Below are positions 8,436 to 17,465 of a DNA stretch of 41,086 nt, one piece after another. This DNA is from CAYYNP01 sp964472545 (GTDB taxonomy: Bacteria; Planctomycetota; Planctomycetia; Pirellulales; Thermoguttaceae). The number at the start of each line of letters is the position of its first letter. Positions within the stretch are counted from its first letter, which is position 1. Position numbers and translations under genes: made by a program. The stretch lies in NCBI GenBank assembly GCA_964472545.1, contig CAYYNP010000051.1, positions 1-41,086 on the forward strand, in the 5' to 3' direction. The notes below the pieces were generated by a model that searched no databases, was not told the origin of the DNA, and saw nothing but the letters and a program-made list of their open reading frames with translations.

Positions 8436-10328
8436 ATGTTTCACAAGCTACTCGTCCTGATTCCCCTGCTGGCCTGTTCCTGCGGCGCGTTCCGTGCCGA
8501 CGCGGCCGAGCCCGCCCGCCCCAACATCCTCTGGATCACCTGCGAGGACATCAGCCCGGACCTCGGCTGCTACGGCGACGCCTACGCGCGAACGCCCGTG
8601 CTCGATCGGCTGGCGTCGCAGGGCGTGCGATACACCAACGCCTATGGGATCACAGGCGTTTGTGCCCCGAACCGATCGTGCCTGATTACGGGCGTCTATC
8701 CGTCGACGCTCGGCAGCCACGACATGCGCTCAACCACGCGGCTGCCGGAGGCGATCAAGTGTTTTCCGGAGTATCTCCGCCGGGCCGGGTATTACTGCAC
8801 GAATAACTCGAAGACCGACTACAACTTCCCCACGCCGGCGACCGCGTGGGACGAGTCGAGCAACCGAGCCCACTTTCGCAACCGCCCGGCGGGCAAGCCG
8901 TTCTTCGCCGTGTTCAACTTCACGGTCTGCCACGAAAGCCAGATCCGCCAACCGGACGCCGCCTTCTTTCGCAAGACGGCCCGGCTCAGCGAAGATCAGC
9001 GGCACGACCCGGCCAAGGTCGCCGTGCCGCCGTTTCATCCCGACACGCCGGAGGTCCGGCAGGATTGGGCCCGCTATCACGACCTGATCACGGCGATGGA
9101 CTATCTGGCCGGCGACGTCTTGGAACAGCTAGAAGAGGATGGGCTGGCCGGCGAGACGATCGTGTTCTTCTTCTCCGACCACGGTGCCGGCATGCCGGGC
9201 TGTAAGAAGTGGGTTTGGGAATCGGGATTGCACGTGCCGATGATCGTGCGGTTCCCGAAGAAGTACCGCGATTGGGCGCCCGGCGACGCCGGCACCACGA
9301 CCGATCGGCTGGTCAGCTTTGTCGACTTCGCTCCCACGGTGTTGAGCCTGGCCGGCGTGGAGATTCCCGCACACATGCAGGGCCGTGCGTTTCTCGGCCC
9401 GGCGGCGACCGCACCGCGAGAATACGTCTACGCCATCCGCGACCGCATGGCCGAGCGCTACGACACGGTCCGCGTGGTCCGCGACAAGCGGTTTCAATAC
9501 CTGCGCAACTACATGCCGCACCGCACTTGGTCGCAGTTTGTCAGCTACACCGAAGAGATGCCGACGATGAAAGTCTGGCGGGCAATGGCCGGCCAGGGCA
9601 AGCTCGACGCCGTGCAGGCACGGTACTTCTCACCACAGAAGCCGACCGAGGAGCTCTACGACACGGCCGCCGACCCGCACCAGATCCGCAATCTGGCCGG
9701 CGATCCAAAGTACGCCGACGTGCTTCGGCGGATGCGGCGGGAAAGCGCCGCCTGGATGCTCGAAACACATGACCTCGGATTGCTGCCGGAATACGAGATG
9801 CATCGGCGATGCGCAGGTCGTACGCCGTACGAGCTGGCCCACGACGGCCGGTTGAACCCGCTGCCGCAGTTGATGGCGGCGGCCGATCTGGCCAACGCGC
9901 GCGACGCAGACCACCTAGATGATCTCTGCGCCTTGCTCCGCGACGAAGAGCCGGCCGTTCGCTACTGGGGCGCCACCGGGCTGATCGCTTTGGGCGAAGA
10001 TGCCGCGCCGGCGGAGGGGGCCTTGCGAAAGGCGATCGCCGATCCGGCCCCCAACGTACACATCGCGGCCGCCGAGGCGCTCTGCAATCTGGGCCACGTC
10101 GACGACGCCCTGCCGATATTGATCGCCGGGCTGAAGCACCCCACGCCATTCATCCGCCTGCGGGCGATCAACGTGCTGGATCGGCTTGGCCAGCGGGCCC
10201 GGCCTGCGCTGTCCGCCATCCGTGAAGCCAAGCCGACTCAGAAGAGCCACGTGAGCGACTATCTCGGCCGCATGGTCGACTACGTACCGAAGAAGTTCAC
10301 GACAGAGCAACAGCCCCCTAGCCGGTAA
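8436..10328 (+). CDS. Secreted type I sulfatase with C-terminal HEAT repeats
   Basis: A 630-residue formylglycine-dependent sulfatase. The signal peptide is MFHKLLVLIPLLACSCGAF; the LLAC could also act as a lipobox. PNILWITCEDISPDLGCYGD opens the alkaline-phosphatase-like fold with metal-site acids. The modification motif is C-A-P-N-R (Cys76), which fits C-x-P-x-R although the usual serine is Asn. FFFSDHGAGMPGCKK and GLHVPMIVRFP are typical of the heparan N-sulfatase (SGSH)-like branch. Residues from about 495 on are HEAT-like helical repeats (EPAVRYWGATGLIALGEDA, PNVHIAAAEALCNLG, TPFIRLRAINVLDRLG). I chose ATG 8436 because it begins the signal peptide; the frame opens earlier at 8304. The stop codon falls just inside the HDOD-derived duplicate that follows, so the last few residues may have been altered by that event. 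Confidence 0.9.
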   Translation: MFHKLLVLIPLLACSCGAFRADAAEPARPNILWITCEDISPDLGCYGDAYARTPVLDRLASQGVRYTNAYGITGVCAPNRSCLITGVYPSTLGSHDMRSTTRLPEAIKCFPEYLRRAGYYCTNNSKTDYNFPTPATAWDESSNRAHFRNRPAGKPFFAVFNFTVCHESQIRQPDAAFFRKTARLSEDQRHDPAKVAVPPFHPDTPEVRQDWARYHDLITAMDYLAGDVLEQLEEDGLAGETIVFFFSDHGAGMPGCKKWVWESGLHVPMIVRFPKKYRDWAPGDAGTTTDRLVSFVDFAPTVLSLAGVEIPAHMQGRAFLGPAATAPREYVYAIRDRMAERYDTVRVVRDKRFQYLRNYMPHRTWSQFVSYTEEMPTMKVWRAMAGQGKLDAVQARYFSPQKPTEELYDTAADPHQIRNLAGDPKYADVLRRMRRESAAWMLETHDLGLLPEYEMHRRCAGRTPYELAHDGRLNPLPQLMAAADLANARDADHLDDLCALLRDEEPAVRYWGATGLIALGEDAAPAEGALRKAIADPAPNVHIAAAEALCNLGHVDDALPILIAGLKHPTPFIRLRAINVLDRLGQRARPALSAIREAKPTQKSHVSDYLGRMVDYVPKKFTTEQQPPSR

Positions 10329-10465
10329 CGCCCTGCGCGGCCGCGGCGTGGGTCTTTTGAGACTGTCGGCCAACGACTTCTCCGGCACGTTCAACCGCAG
10401 CACGGGGGCGAAGTCGGCAAATTCCTGGTCGATCTGTTCTAGCAACTCCCCAACCAGCCGGGCTG
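10318..10465 (-). pseudogene. Degenerate duplicate of the 3' end of the HDOD gene
   Basis: About 148 bp match the last part of the HDOD gene (13558-13705) in the same orientation. The TAG stop, the CCGGTAACGCCCTGC segment, and the stretch encoding VGELLEQIDxEFADFAPVLR and NVPEKSLADS are conserved at roughly 80-90% identity by eye. Length differences near 10335-10365 break the reading frame after 'SLADS', so it is not functional. Similarity stops abruptly at about 10465, inside what should be the 5' part of the dockerin gene, and begins at the end of the sulfatase gene. Confidence 0.85.
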
Positions 10466-10529
10466 CTTCCAGGTCAAGATCGACGCCGGCGACAACGGGT
10501 CGTTCGACGAGATCTTCACGTACAACTAC

Positions 10530-12530
10530 ATGGAACTGGCCGGCTACGACGACAACGGCCAAGAGGCGTTTGCGCTTCAGATCAGCGGCTCGACCGACGA
10601 CGACACGTTCATCGTCGAGGCGCTGCCCGGCGCGGAGCAACTCGGCCGCCACGAGACCAGCGGCACCTGGAGGTCGCTCTTCAAGCCGGGCCGGATCGGC
10701 ATCGACGAAGGCGGCGGGGGTACCGACGAGTTGACGATCGACGGCTCGTCAGACGACGATACTCTGCGGGCGTACCACAACTCGGTCACGCTTGAGGCCC
10801 ACGGAATCGAAATCGTGGGGACCGGGTTCGACGAGGTGACGGTCAAAACGACCGGCGGCCTGGGCACGGCCCACCTCTACTACCAAAACGGCTCGACCGC
10901 GCTGGAGACGGCGTACAACTCGGCCCGGCTCTACTCCGGCACCACCTGGTCGAACACTGCGACCGGCTTCGACACCGTCTATCTGCACAACACCGGCACG
11001 CCGGCCACCGTGCCCGACTTCATCAACTACGACCTCTACACCGTCCACCCGAACAACGTCTTCTTCTGGGACAAGGACTCCTGGTGGAACACCAACGGCG
11101 ACCGGAAGTGGGGTGAGGCCCCGGTGTATCCGGAGACGACGGACAACAATCGGTGGCTGGAGTTCGATGGGGACATTTCGACAGACTACCCCGACGCCAC
11201 GGAGCACCAGGCGGTAATCGACCGCGGGCGAGTGACACTCGACACGGCCGTCGACGTGGACAGTCTGCTGGTCGTGGAGGCCGACCTGGTCGTGGAGGCC
11301 GATCTCGAGGTAGGCACCACGCTCGCACTGGAGCAGGGGGCCGGGCTGCGGGTAACGGCCGGCGCGGACCTCGAGATCGGCGACGTGGTGTCGATCGAGC
11401 TGGCCGACCGGCTGACCGAGGCTCCCGAGGACGACGGGGGAGAGGCACCCGGGCGGATGATCACCACGGCGGGAACGGTGACCATACCCGTGGCACCCGC
11501 GGGCACGGTCGACCTGTCCCTCTCGATGAGCGTGGTCGACGAGGACAACCTGGGCAACACGGTTGAGTATCCGCTGATCGTGGCCACCGGCTCCGGCTCG
11601 TTCGACAACCAATTCGCCACCGCGCCGCCCACCTCCGGCGTAACCAGCCACATTGGCGTCGGCGCCTTCTTCCGCGGCCTGGACTACACGGGCACCGGCC
11701 CCTACACGAAGGTCGAAGCGGACGTCTACATCGCCGGCGGCGGCGACGGCAACGGTGACGGGCGCGTAGACGGCCAGGACATTAGTAAGCTGGTCACCCA
11801 CTTCAGCAGGCCGGGCGATCCGCGCGACCGCGTCTGGACCGAGAACGACACGGCCGGCGGCTCCCTCGGCCGTGGCGACGGATTCGTCGACGGCCAGGAC
11901 ATCACCGACCTGATCACGAACTTCACCGGCGACCCGGGACCGCCCGAGTCGGCACAAGGCGGCGGGGGGCCTTCGCTCAGTGCGGCCGCCTGGGACGAGG
12001 CGATCAAACAACTCATCGAAGAGCAGGACAACGGCGGCGGCGCGATGGAATCGAGTTCCGGCTCGGCCTCGGCGGTCTACGACGACTCGACCGGCGAGAT
12101 CGAGATCACCGTCGACTCGGTGCTCTGCTGGGTCCTGGTCAGTGCGGACAACATCACCGGCGACGATCTGGCCGACCTCGACGAAATCCTGCCTTACGGC
12201 AGTGCCTACAATCTGCTCACCCGCCACGAGGACGCGGTGGGCGAGGCCAGCTTCAGCGCTACGATGACGTACTCGGCGCTCGACCTCGGGGCGATCGCCG
12301 CCACGGGGCTTGAGACGACCGACTTCGTGCTAGAGTTCGTCACCGGCTACGGCGAGCCGCTCGAGTACGGCACGATCACGCTGGCGGGCGGGGAATCGGC
12401 CTCCGGCGGATCGGCCTTCGTCGGGCTCGATGACTCGGCCGCGCAGGGAGCCTCTTCCGGCGGAGATTCGCGAGATGAGTCGGCCGGGTCGACAGAGAGC
12501 GTGTTGGTACTTACCGGAACGGGTGAGTAG
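10530..12530 (+). CDS. Dockerin-containing secreted-type protein, N-terminus lost
   Basis: A 666-residue acidic, Gly/Thr/Asp-rich protein of the planctomycete extracellular type. The N-terminal half is beta-rich (repeated STDDDTFIVEALPG, GSSDDDTL-like segments). A short 18-bp tandem duplication at 11271-11306 encodes VVEADLVVEADL. Two type-I dockerin-like calcium loops follow (GDGNGDGRVDGQDISKLV and GRGDGFVDGQDITDLI, about 410-465), then a C-terminal beta domain. There is no signal peptide. The frame is open upstream to a TAG at 10440-10442, and the upstream codons (FQVKIDAGDNGSFDEIFTYN) look like genuine protein, but the sequence before about 10465 belongs to the HDOD-derived fragment. The gene has therefore lost its 5' end and probably its promoter, and may be a pseudogene. 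ATG 10530 is just the first ATG left. Confidence 0.75.
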   Translation: MELAGYDDNGQEAFALQISGSTDDDTFIVEALPGAEQLGRHETSGTWRSLFKPGRIGIDEGGGGTDELTIDGSSDDDTLRAYHNSVTLEAHGIEIVGTGFDEVTVKTTGGLGTAHLYYQNGSTALETAYNSARLYSGTTWSNTATGFDTVYLHNTGTPATVPDFINYDLYTVHPNNVFFWDKDSWWNTNGDRKWGEAPVYPETTDNNRWLEFDGDISTDYPDATEHQAVIDRGRVTLDTAVDVDSLLVVEADLVVEADLEVGTTLALEQGAGLRVTAGADLEIGDVVSIELADRLTEAPEDDGGEAPGRMITTAGTVTIPVAPAGTVDLSLSMSVVDEDNLGNTVEYPLIVATGSGSFDNQFATAPPTSGVTSHIGVGAFFRGLDYTGTGPYTKVEADVYIAGGGDGNGDGRVDGQDISKLVTHFSRPGDPRDRVWTENDTAGGSLGRGDGFVDGQDITDLITNFTGDPGPPESAQGGGGPSLSAAAWDEAIKQLIEEQDNGGGAMESSSGSASAVYDDSTGEIEITVDSVLCWVLVSADNITGDDLADLDEILPYGSAYNLLTRHEDAVGEASFSATMTYSALDLGAIAATGLETTDFVLEFVTGYGEPLEYGTITLAGGESASGGSAFVGLDDSAAQGASSGGDSRDESAGSTESVLVLTGTGE

Positions 12531-12578
12531 AATAGAGAATGGGGTCGGTGTGCGGACATCGGCGCAGGAGAAGGAACG

Positions 12579-13544
12579 ATGAAAGGCAACGAACCGAGTC
12601 TCGAGCGACGGCTTCTGGTAGCCGTCACGCTGCTGCTCTCGATCGGGCTCGCATCTGATACGCAGGCCGGCGTACTGCGGGCCTGGGGGCACGGTTCCAA
12701 AGGGCAGTTGGAGATACCGGCCGGCAGTGACTTCGTGGCCGCGCAGGGTGGGGCAGGTCTTGGTGTGGCCTTGAAGGCCGATGGCTCGCTGGTCGCCTGG
12801 GGTCGCGACGGTTCGTGGATCACCGACGTGCCCCCGGGCGGCGGCTTCGTCGACATCTCGCTGCATCACTCGCATGTCATGGCGCTGCGGCAGGACGGCT
12901 CGCTGGCGGCCTGGGGGAACAACAACGACGGTCAAACGGTCGTCCCGGCCGGAGATGACTTTGTGGCGGTTGCAGCAGGCCACGACCACAGCTTGGGTCT
13001 GAAGGCCGACGGGTCGATTGTGGCGTGGGGCGATCACTTCCACGGTCAGGCAACCGTGCCGCCGGGGAACGACTATGTGGCGGTTGCGGCCGGGCGCTGG
13101 TCGAGTCTGGCGCTGCGGGCCGATGGCTCGCTGGTCGGCTGGGGGATAGAACATGCGAGTGTGCCCTCGGGGAACGATTACGCGAAGATCGCCATGGGCA
13201 ATGGCTATTCAGTGGCGTTGCGCGACGACGGCTCGCTTGTTGCTTGGGGCCTTGACGATTGGGGCCAATTGGACGTTCCGTCGGGTAACGACTTCGTGGA
13301 CATTGCCGCAGGCCATACGCACAGCCTCGCCCTGAGAGACGATGGCACGGTCGTCGGCTGGGGCACGAATTCCTACGGCCAAGCCACCCCGCCGCCGGGC
13401 AACCAGTACCTCGCCATCGCCGCCGGCGACGGCTTCTCCTTGGCCGTTGTCGTCCCCGAGCCCTCCACACTTGCGACGCTGCTGGTCTTCGGCCTCACCG
13501 CGGCAGTGGCCCTGCTCTGCCGCCGGCGCCAAAGAGCAGCGTAG
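12579..13544 (+). CDS. Secreted RCC1-repeat protein with PEP-CTERM anchor
   Basis: A 321-residue protein. The signal peptide ends near ASDTQA-G (about 29-30). About seven RCC1-like repeats of some 41 residues follow, of the form 'VALKADGSLVAWGxDxxGQxxVPxGxDFVxIAAG', enough for one beta-propeller. The C-terminus is a PEP-CTERM sorting signal: VPEPST (about 292-297), a hydrophobic helix LLVFGLTAAVALLC and the basic cluster RRRQR. In the family this directs exosortase-dependent sorting to the surface. A strong Shine-Dalgarno (AGGAGAAGGA) sits 4-6 bases before the ATG. The role is probably binding at the cell surface or matrix; the ligand is unknown. It converges with the HDOD gene, with 13 bp between stops. 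Confidence 0.9.
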   Translation: MKGNEPSLERRLLVAVTLLLSIGLASDTQAGVLRAWGHGSKGQLEIPAGSDFVAAQGGAGLGVALKADGSLVAWGRDGSWITDVPPGGGFVDISLHHSHVMALRQDGSLAAWGNNNDGQTVVPAGDDFVAVAAGHDHSLGLKADGSIVAWGDHFHGQATVPPGNDYVAVAAGRWSSLALRADGSLVGWGIEHASVPSGNDYAKIAMGNGYSVALRDDGSLVAWGLDDWGQLDVPSGNDFVDIAAGHTHSLALRDDGTVVGWGTNSYGQATPPPGNQYLAIAAGDGFSLAVVVPEPSTLATLLVFGLTAAVALLCRRRQRAA

Positions 13545-13557
13545 TCCCGGCAGCGTT

Positions 13558-14502
13558 CTAACCGGTAACGCCCTGCTCCGTCGCCGCGTGGATCTCTTTG
13601 AAGCTGTCGGCCAACGACTTCTCCGGCACGTTCATCCGCAGCACGGGGGCGAAGTCGGCGAATTCCTCGTCGATCTGCTCGAGCAACTCGCCGACCGCCG
13701 GGCTGTCGGCCGGACGCACCTTGTCGTAGTAGTTGGCGAACATGCCGTGCTCGGCCCAGCCCGGGTCGCCGATCGTCGGCAGCAACGCCGACATGGCCAC
13801 GGCCAACTTGCCCGGCTCGGTGACGGCGGAGTCGACCCAGCGGTCGACGGCCAGATGGTCTTCGATCAGCACGGCGCAGTTTTCCGGCAGGCTCCACTGG
13901 CGGGCCATCATGCCGGCGGCCTCGGCGTGCGTCCAGCCGAAGACGTGGTCCTCGAGCATCGAGAGCCGCACCCGATGGTTCGATTGCTCCCGCGCGCCGA
14001 ACAGTCTGTCGTACGCCTTGGGCACTTGCTTGGCCAGCAGCGGCACGGCCATGTCTTGTAGCAAGGCGGCCGCAAACGGCTCTTCGGCCTCGTCCAATCC
14101 CAGCACTTTGCCCATCGCCCGGGCGAACAGCGCACGCCGCAAGGAGTCCTGCCAGAGCACCTTCAGATCGAACGCACCGCATTTCGGATCGGGGATCAGG
14201 CTGAAGACGGCGCTGTAGAGGACGAAGTTCTTGATCGTGCGCACGCCGACCAGCGTGATCGCCTGGCGGACGCTGGAGATTTCATGGCGGAAGCCGAAGT
14301 ACGACGAGTTGACGAACCGCAGCACCTGCACCGTGAGCCCCGGGTCGGCCTCGATGGGGATGGCGTACTCGGGCGGGCCGGCAGAAGGGTCCTTGGAGAT
14401 CTCCAGCAGCCCGATCGCGCTTTGGGGCATGGCCGGGAGTTGGTCGACGGACACGATATCTTCGAGCTTCACCGCAGGGAAGTCAGGCTTGGCCATCATC
14501 AT
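13558..14502 (-). CDS. HDOD domain protein
   Basis: A 314-residue cytoplasmic protein with an HDOD domain (about residues 8-205): SVDQLPAMPQSAIGLLEIS, ADPGLTVQVLRFVNSSYFGF, ISSVRQAITLVGVRTIKNFV and AALLQDMAVPLLAK. HDOD proteins are HD-related but lack phosphohydrolase residues and act as scaffolds in bacterial signalling. The C-terminal part (VGELLEQIDEEFADFAPVLR) is the piece duplicated at 10318-10465. Three consecutive ATGs (14502, 14499, 14496) sit at the expected domain start; a GTG at 14553 would add 17 residues but is less likely. No sensor domain is fused to it, and the neighbours give no clear hint of the pathway. Confidence 0.85.
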   Translation of the reverse strand: MMMAKPDFPAVKLEDIVSVDQLPAMPQSAIGLLEISKDPSAGPPEYAIPIEADPGLTVQVLRFVNSSYFGFRHEISSVRQAITLVGVRTIKNFVLYSAVFSLIPDPKCGAFDLKVLWQDSLRRALFARAMGKVLGLDEAEEPFAAALLQDMAVPLLAKQVPKAYDRLFGAREQSNHRVRLSMLEDHVFGWTHAEAAGMMARQWSLPENCAVLIEDHLAVDRWVDSAVTEPGKLAVAMSALLPTIGDPGWAEHGMFANYYDKVRPADSPAVGELLEQIDEEFADFAPVLRMNVPEKSLADSFKEIHAATEQGVTG

Positions 14503-14877
14503 CTCGATTGCGACGTACGGGGCAGGAAAACGGGCGGACCGCCCCCGGAACACGTCGACGTGCCGTGGGCATACTCCGCCATACTAAGCAAGACTACGCC
14601 ACAACGTCCGGGGGGGCAAATCACCCGGCAGCCCACGTCCGATCAACCGTCACCCCCCGCACGACCGACGGCCACCCCGGCACGGGTGGATCTGCCGGCG
14701 CACCGGAGATTCTCGGTGCCGGGCAAAACCGACGCGGCCGGCGGCCATGGTCCCCCGAAACAGGGAGGCGGTTGACAGACCCTGGCGGCCGCACTCCAAT
14801 TCGAGATAGGTCGTTGGCGGCGACCTCCGCGTGTGTGCGTGGCAACGCGACAATAACTCCCAGAAGGGAACGCCGAC
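14503..14877. other. Divergent intergenic region
   Basis: About 375 bp between the HDOD gene and the rubredoxin-cytochrome gene, which are divergently transcribed. It is GC-rich. A TTGACA occurs at 14772-14777, but there is no good TATAAT-like partner at 16-18 bp, so I do not call a promoter. No repeat, hairpin or RNA was convincing. Confidence 0.4.
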
Positions 14878-15975
14878 ATGGCCCGCTATCAGTGTTCCGT
14901 CTGTGGATACGTCTACGACGAGGATCGTCAGCGCACCCCGTGGGGCAACCTTGCCGGGGATTGGAGTTGCCCGGTCTGCGGGCGGGAGAAATCGGGATTC
15001 GAGCCTCTGGCCGAGGATGCGCAAGCGGCTGTGCCGAGCCGGGCCGCATTCGCGCATCGGGTGTTCGGATACGTCTTCTTGGCGATCTTCCTCATGCTGC
15101 TGGTGCAGATGATTCCACGCTTGTGGACGTATCAGATCGAGTTTCCCGCCCGAACCGCCGTGCATATCTCGTTGGGCATGGGCGTAGGCGTTCTGCTGCT
15201 GCTGAAGATCGCCGTCGTGCGGTTCTTTCGCCGGTTGGACCAGGGGCTCGTTCCCTTGCTGGGTACGGCGATTCTCGTCGGCAGCGTGGTGCTGATCGGC
15301 ATCTCCGTGCCGGCGGCGTTTCGGGAAGCCCTGGCAACGGGCGATCTGTTTGGGAACGAGAACCGCCAACGCGTGGCGACGCTGTTGGCGCAGATCGACC
15401 TGGAGGAAGAGGAATGCCGGCGGCTGTCGACGGCCGATTCTCTTCGCGCCGGGCAGCGCATCCTGCGGCAGGAATGCATCGAATGCCACGACCTGAGGAC
15501 CGTGTTGGCCCAGCCGCGGACACCGCAGAACTGGCTGCAGACGGTCCGCCGCATGGCCGACCGAACGACGATGCTCAACCCGCTGGCCGAAGAGGAACAA
15601 CGGCAGGTTACGGCGTACTTGATCGCCCTCTCGCCGGACTTGCAGCGGTCGACGCAGCAACAGAGGCAAGCCGCCGCGCGTCGCAAAGAGGCCGTCGAAG
15701 CCGCGGCGGCCGTAGTCGCCGAGCCGCCAGAGCCGAGCCCGCCAGAGCCGAGCCCGCCGGCTGGTGAGGACGTGTCGGCGCTCCAGCCGCTCTTCGAGGC
15801 GAAGTGTTCCGGGTGCCACAAGTGGGAGTTGGTCGACACGTTCCCGCCGGCTTCCGAGGCCGACGCCCGCGACATGGTATCACGGATGGTCGACGAGGGG
15901 CTGGACGCCAGCGAGGAGGAACTCTCTCAGATCATTCGATATTTGACCGAAACCCACGCGAAACAGTCGGAGTGA
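14878..15975 (+). CDS. Rubredoxin - three-helix membrane - diheme cytochrome c fusion protein
   Basis: A 365-residue electron-transfer protein. Residues 1-45 are a rubredoxin-type iron site: CSVCGYVYDE (Cys6, Cys9) and CPVCG (Cys31, Cys34). Three hydrophobic helices follow (about 60-80, 97-117, 126-146). After them come two heme c attachment sites, CIECH (200-204) and CSGCH (310-314), separated by a helical stretch and a Pro/Glu linker made of a 15-bp tandem repeat (PPEPSPPEPSPP). Positive residues in the 117-124 loop fit a topology with rubredoxin inside and both hemes outside. The protein could move electrons between the cytoplasm and periplasm. It ends 4 bp before the GltB-like gene, so the two are surely co-translated. 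A weak AGAAGGGA precedes the ATG. The domains are seen; the direction and substrates are unknown. Confidence 0.87.
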   Translation: MARYQCSVCGYVYDEDRQRTPWGNLAGDWSCPVCGREKSGFEPLAEDAQAAVPSRAAFAHRVFGYVFLAIFLMLLVQMIPRLWTYQIEFPARTAVHISLGMGVGVLLLLKIAVVRFFRRLDQGLVPLLGTAILVGSVVLIGISVPAAFREALATGDLFGNENRQRVATLLAQIDLEEEECRRLSTADSLRAGQRILRQECIECHDLRTVLAQPRTPQNWLQTVRRMADRTTMLNPLAEEEQRQVTAYLIALSPDLQRSTQQQRQAAARRKEAVEAAAAVVAEPPEPSPPEPSPPAGEDVSALQPLFEAKCSGCHKWELVDTFPPASEADARDMVSRMVDEGLDASEEELSQIIRYLTETHAKQSE

Positions 15976-15979
15976 CGTG

Positions 15980-17377
15980 ATGGACCCGCTCGTCAACGCG
16001 ATTCTCGGCGTGGCCTTCGTCGGCACGGGCGCGACCGCTACGGTCTTGATGTATCTCTTGCGAGGTTCCACGGGCCGATCGACGCCACGCCGGAAACCCT
16101 CAGCCAACGGCGAATCCGTCAACGAAGGCGGCGTTGACGGCCGGACCGATGCAACGTACCTGGCCGAGTGGAGTCGGCCCAGCGACGACCTCGAACACCA
16201 CATGGCCGACATCCACACGATGGCCACGACGGGCAGATCGATCATCGAGCCGATGCGGACGAGAATGAAGACCTTCTCCTGGGACGATCTGCTGGTGAAA
16301 GGGGCTCAACTCGCCAAGCTTCCGCTGAACGAAGGGGAGCCCGTTTGCACCGAAACGGTGATCGGCCCGGCCGCCCGGCAGCCGCTGGTGATCGGCATGC
16401 CGATATACGTCAGCCATATGTCGTTTGGGGCCTTATCGCGAGAAATCAAGATCGCTCTGGCCCAGGGCAGCGCAGCGGTTGGAACGGCGATCTGTTCGGG
16501 CGAAGGGGGCATCTTGGAAGAGGAACTGCAATCTGCCCACAAGTACATCTTCGAGTACGTGCCGAACCAATACAGCCTGACCGACGAGAACCTGGAGCGT
16601 GTGGACGCGGTAGAGATCAAGATCGGTCAGTCGGCCAAGCCTGGCATGGGCGGCCACCTGCCGGGCAACAAGGTGACGGCCGAGATCGCCCAGGTGCGGG
16701 GGCGGCCCGAGGGAGCCGACATCACCAGCCCCGCCCGCTTCGAGGACCTGCGCACTCGGGACGACCTGAAACGCAAGGTCGATCGGTTGCGCGAACGGTC
16801 CGGCGGAAAGCCGATCGGCGTGAAGCTTGCCGCCGGCAACATCGAAGCCGACTTGGAGTACGTCCTCTTCGCCGAGCCCGACTTCATCACGCTCGACGGC
16901 AGGGCGGGCGCCACCGGCGCGGCGCCGAAGTGTGTCAAAGACGCGACGTCGATCCCCACGATCTTCGCGCTCTGCCGGGCAAAGAAGTTCCTGCAAGATC
17001 GCGGTGCGGACAACGTCTCGCTGGTGATCACCGGCGGACTGCGAATGCCGTCGGACTTCGCCAAGGCGTTGGCATTGGGCGCCAACGCCGTCGCCTTGGC
17101 CACCGCAGCCCTGATGGCCGCCGGATGCCAGCAATACCGCATCTGCAACACCGGCCGCTGTCCGGTGGGGATCACCTCACAGGACCCCCAACTCCGCGAA
17201 CGGCTGAATATCGAACAATCCGCCGGACGTCTGGAGAGCTACTTGCGGGCGTCCGCCGAGGAGCTCGCGACCTTTGCCCGGCTCACCGGCAACGACGACG
17301 TGCATAACCTGTCCGTCGCCGACGTCTGCACGACAAACACGGAGATCTCCAGCCACACCGATATCGAGCACGTCTAG
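15980..17377 (+). CDS. Membrane-anchored FMN-binding glutamate synthase-like (GltB-domain) protein
   Basis: A 465-residue protein. One N-terminal membrane helix (about 8-28, ending MYLLRG then basic RSTPRRK) puts the rest in the cytoplasm. The remainder is the FMN-binding central domain of glutamate synthase: PIYVSHMSFGALSREIKIAL, TAICSGEGG, EIKIGQSAKPGMGGHLPG, KLAAGNIEADL, TLDGRAGATGAAP and VITGGLRMPSDFAKALALGA. The 3Fe-4S cluster cysteines are complete (Cys383, Cys389, Cys394 in CQQYRICNTGRCPVGI). The glutaminase and GXGXG domains of true GltB are missing, as in the stand-alone 'FMN-binding glutamate synthase family' and MgsC-like proteins. ATG 15980 fits the GGAG at 15969-15972 better than GTG 15977. 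The pairing with a rubredoxin/cytochrome c protein suggests that protein is its electron partner. The substrate is unknown. Confidence 0.9.
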   Translation: MDPLVNAILGVAFVGTGATATVLMYLLRGSTGRSTPRRKPSANGESVNEGGVDGRTDATYLAEWSRPSDDLEHHMADIHTMATTGRSIIEPMRTRMKTFSWDDLLVKGAQLAKLPLNEGEPVCTETVIGPAARQPLVIGMPIYVSHMSFGALSREIKIALAQGSAAVGTAICSGEGGILEEELQSAHKYIFEYVPNQYSLTDENLERVDAVEIKIGQSAKPGMGGHLPGNKVTAEIAQVRGRPEGADITSPARFEDLRTRDDLKRKVDRLRERSGGKPIGVKLAAGNIEADLEYVLFAEPDFITLDGRAGATGAAPKCVKDATSIPTIFALCRAKKFLQDRGADNVSLVITGGLRMPSDFAKALALGANAVALATAALMAAGCQQYRICNTGRCPVGITSQDPQLRERLNIEQSAGRLESYLRASAEELATFARLTGNDDVHNLSVADVCTTNTEISSHTDIEHV

Positions 17378-17465
17378 GCAGTCGTGTAAGCTACCGTTTT
17401 ACGGAAGCCCGGCGGGCAACAACAACGCACCAACCACTGTCCACTCCCCACTAACCACTTCCCCG

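Noticed and set aside
14772..14800. Sigma-70 promoter with TTGACA
   Set aside because: No acceptable -10 box occurs at 16-18 bp, so the match alone is not enough.
17274..17465. Longer N-terminus for the FHA protein
   Set aside because: These codons overlap the end of the GltB-like gene in another frame and then a C/T-rich spacer. The membrane helix starts at ATG 17466.
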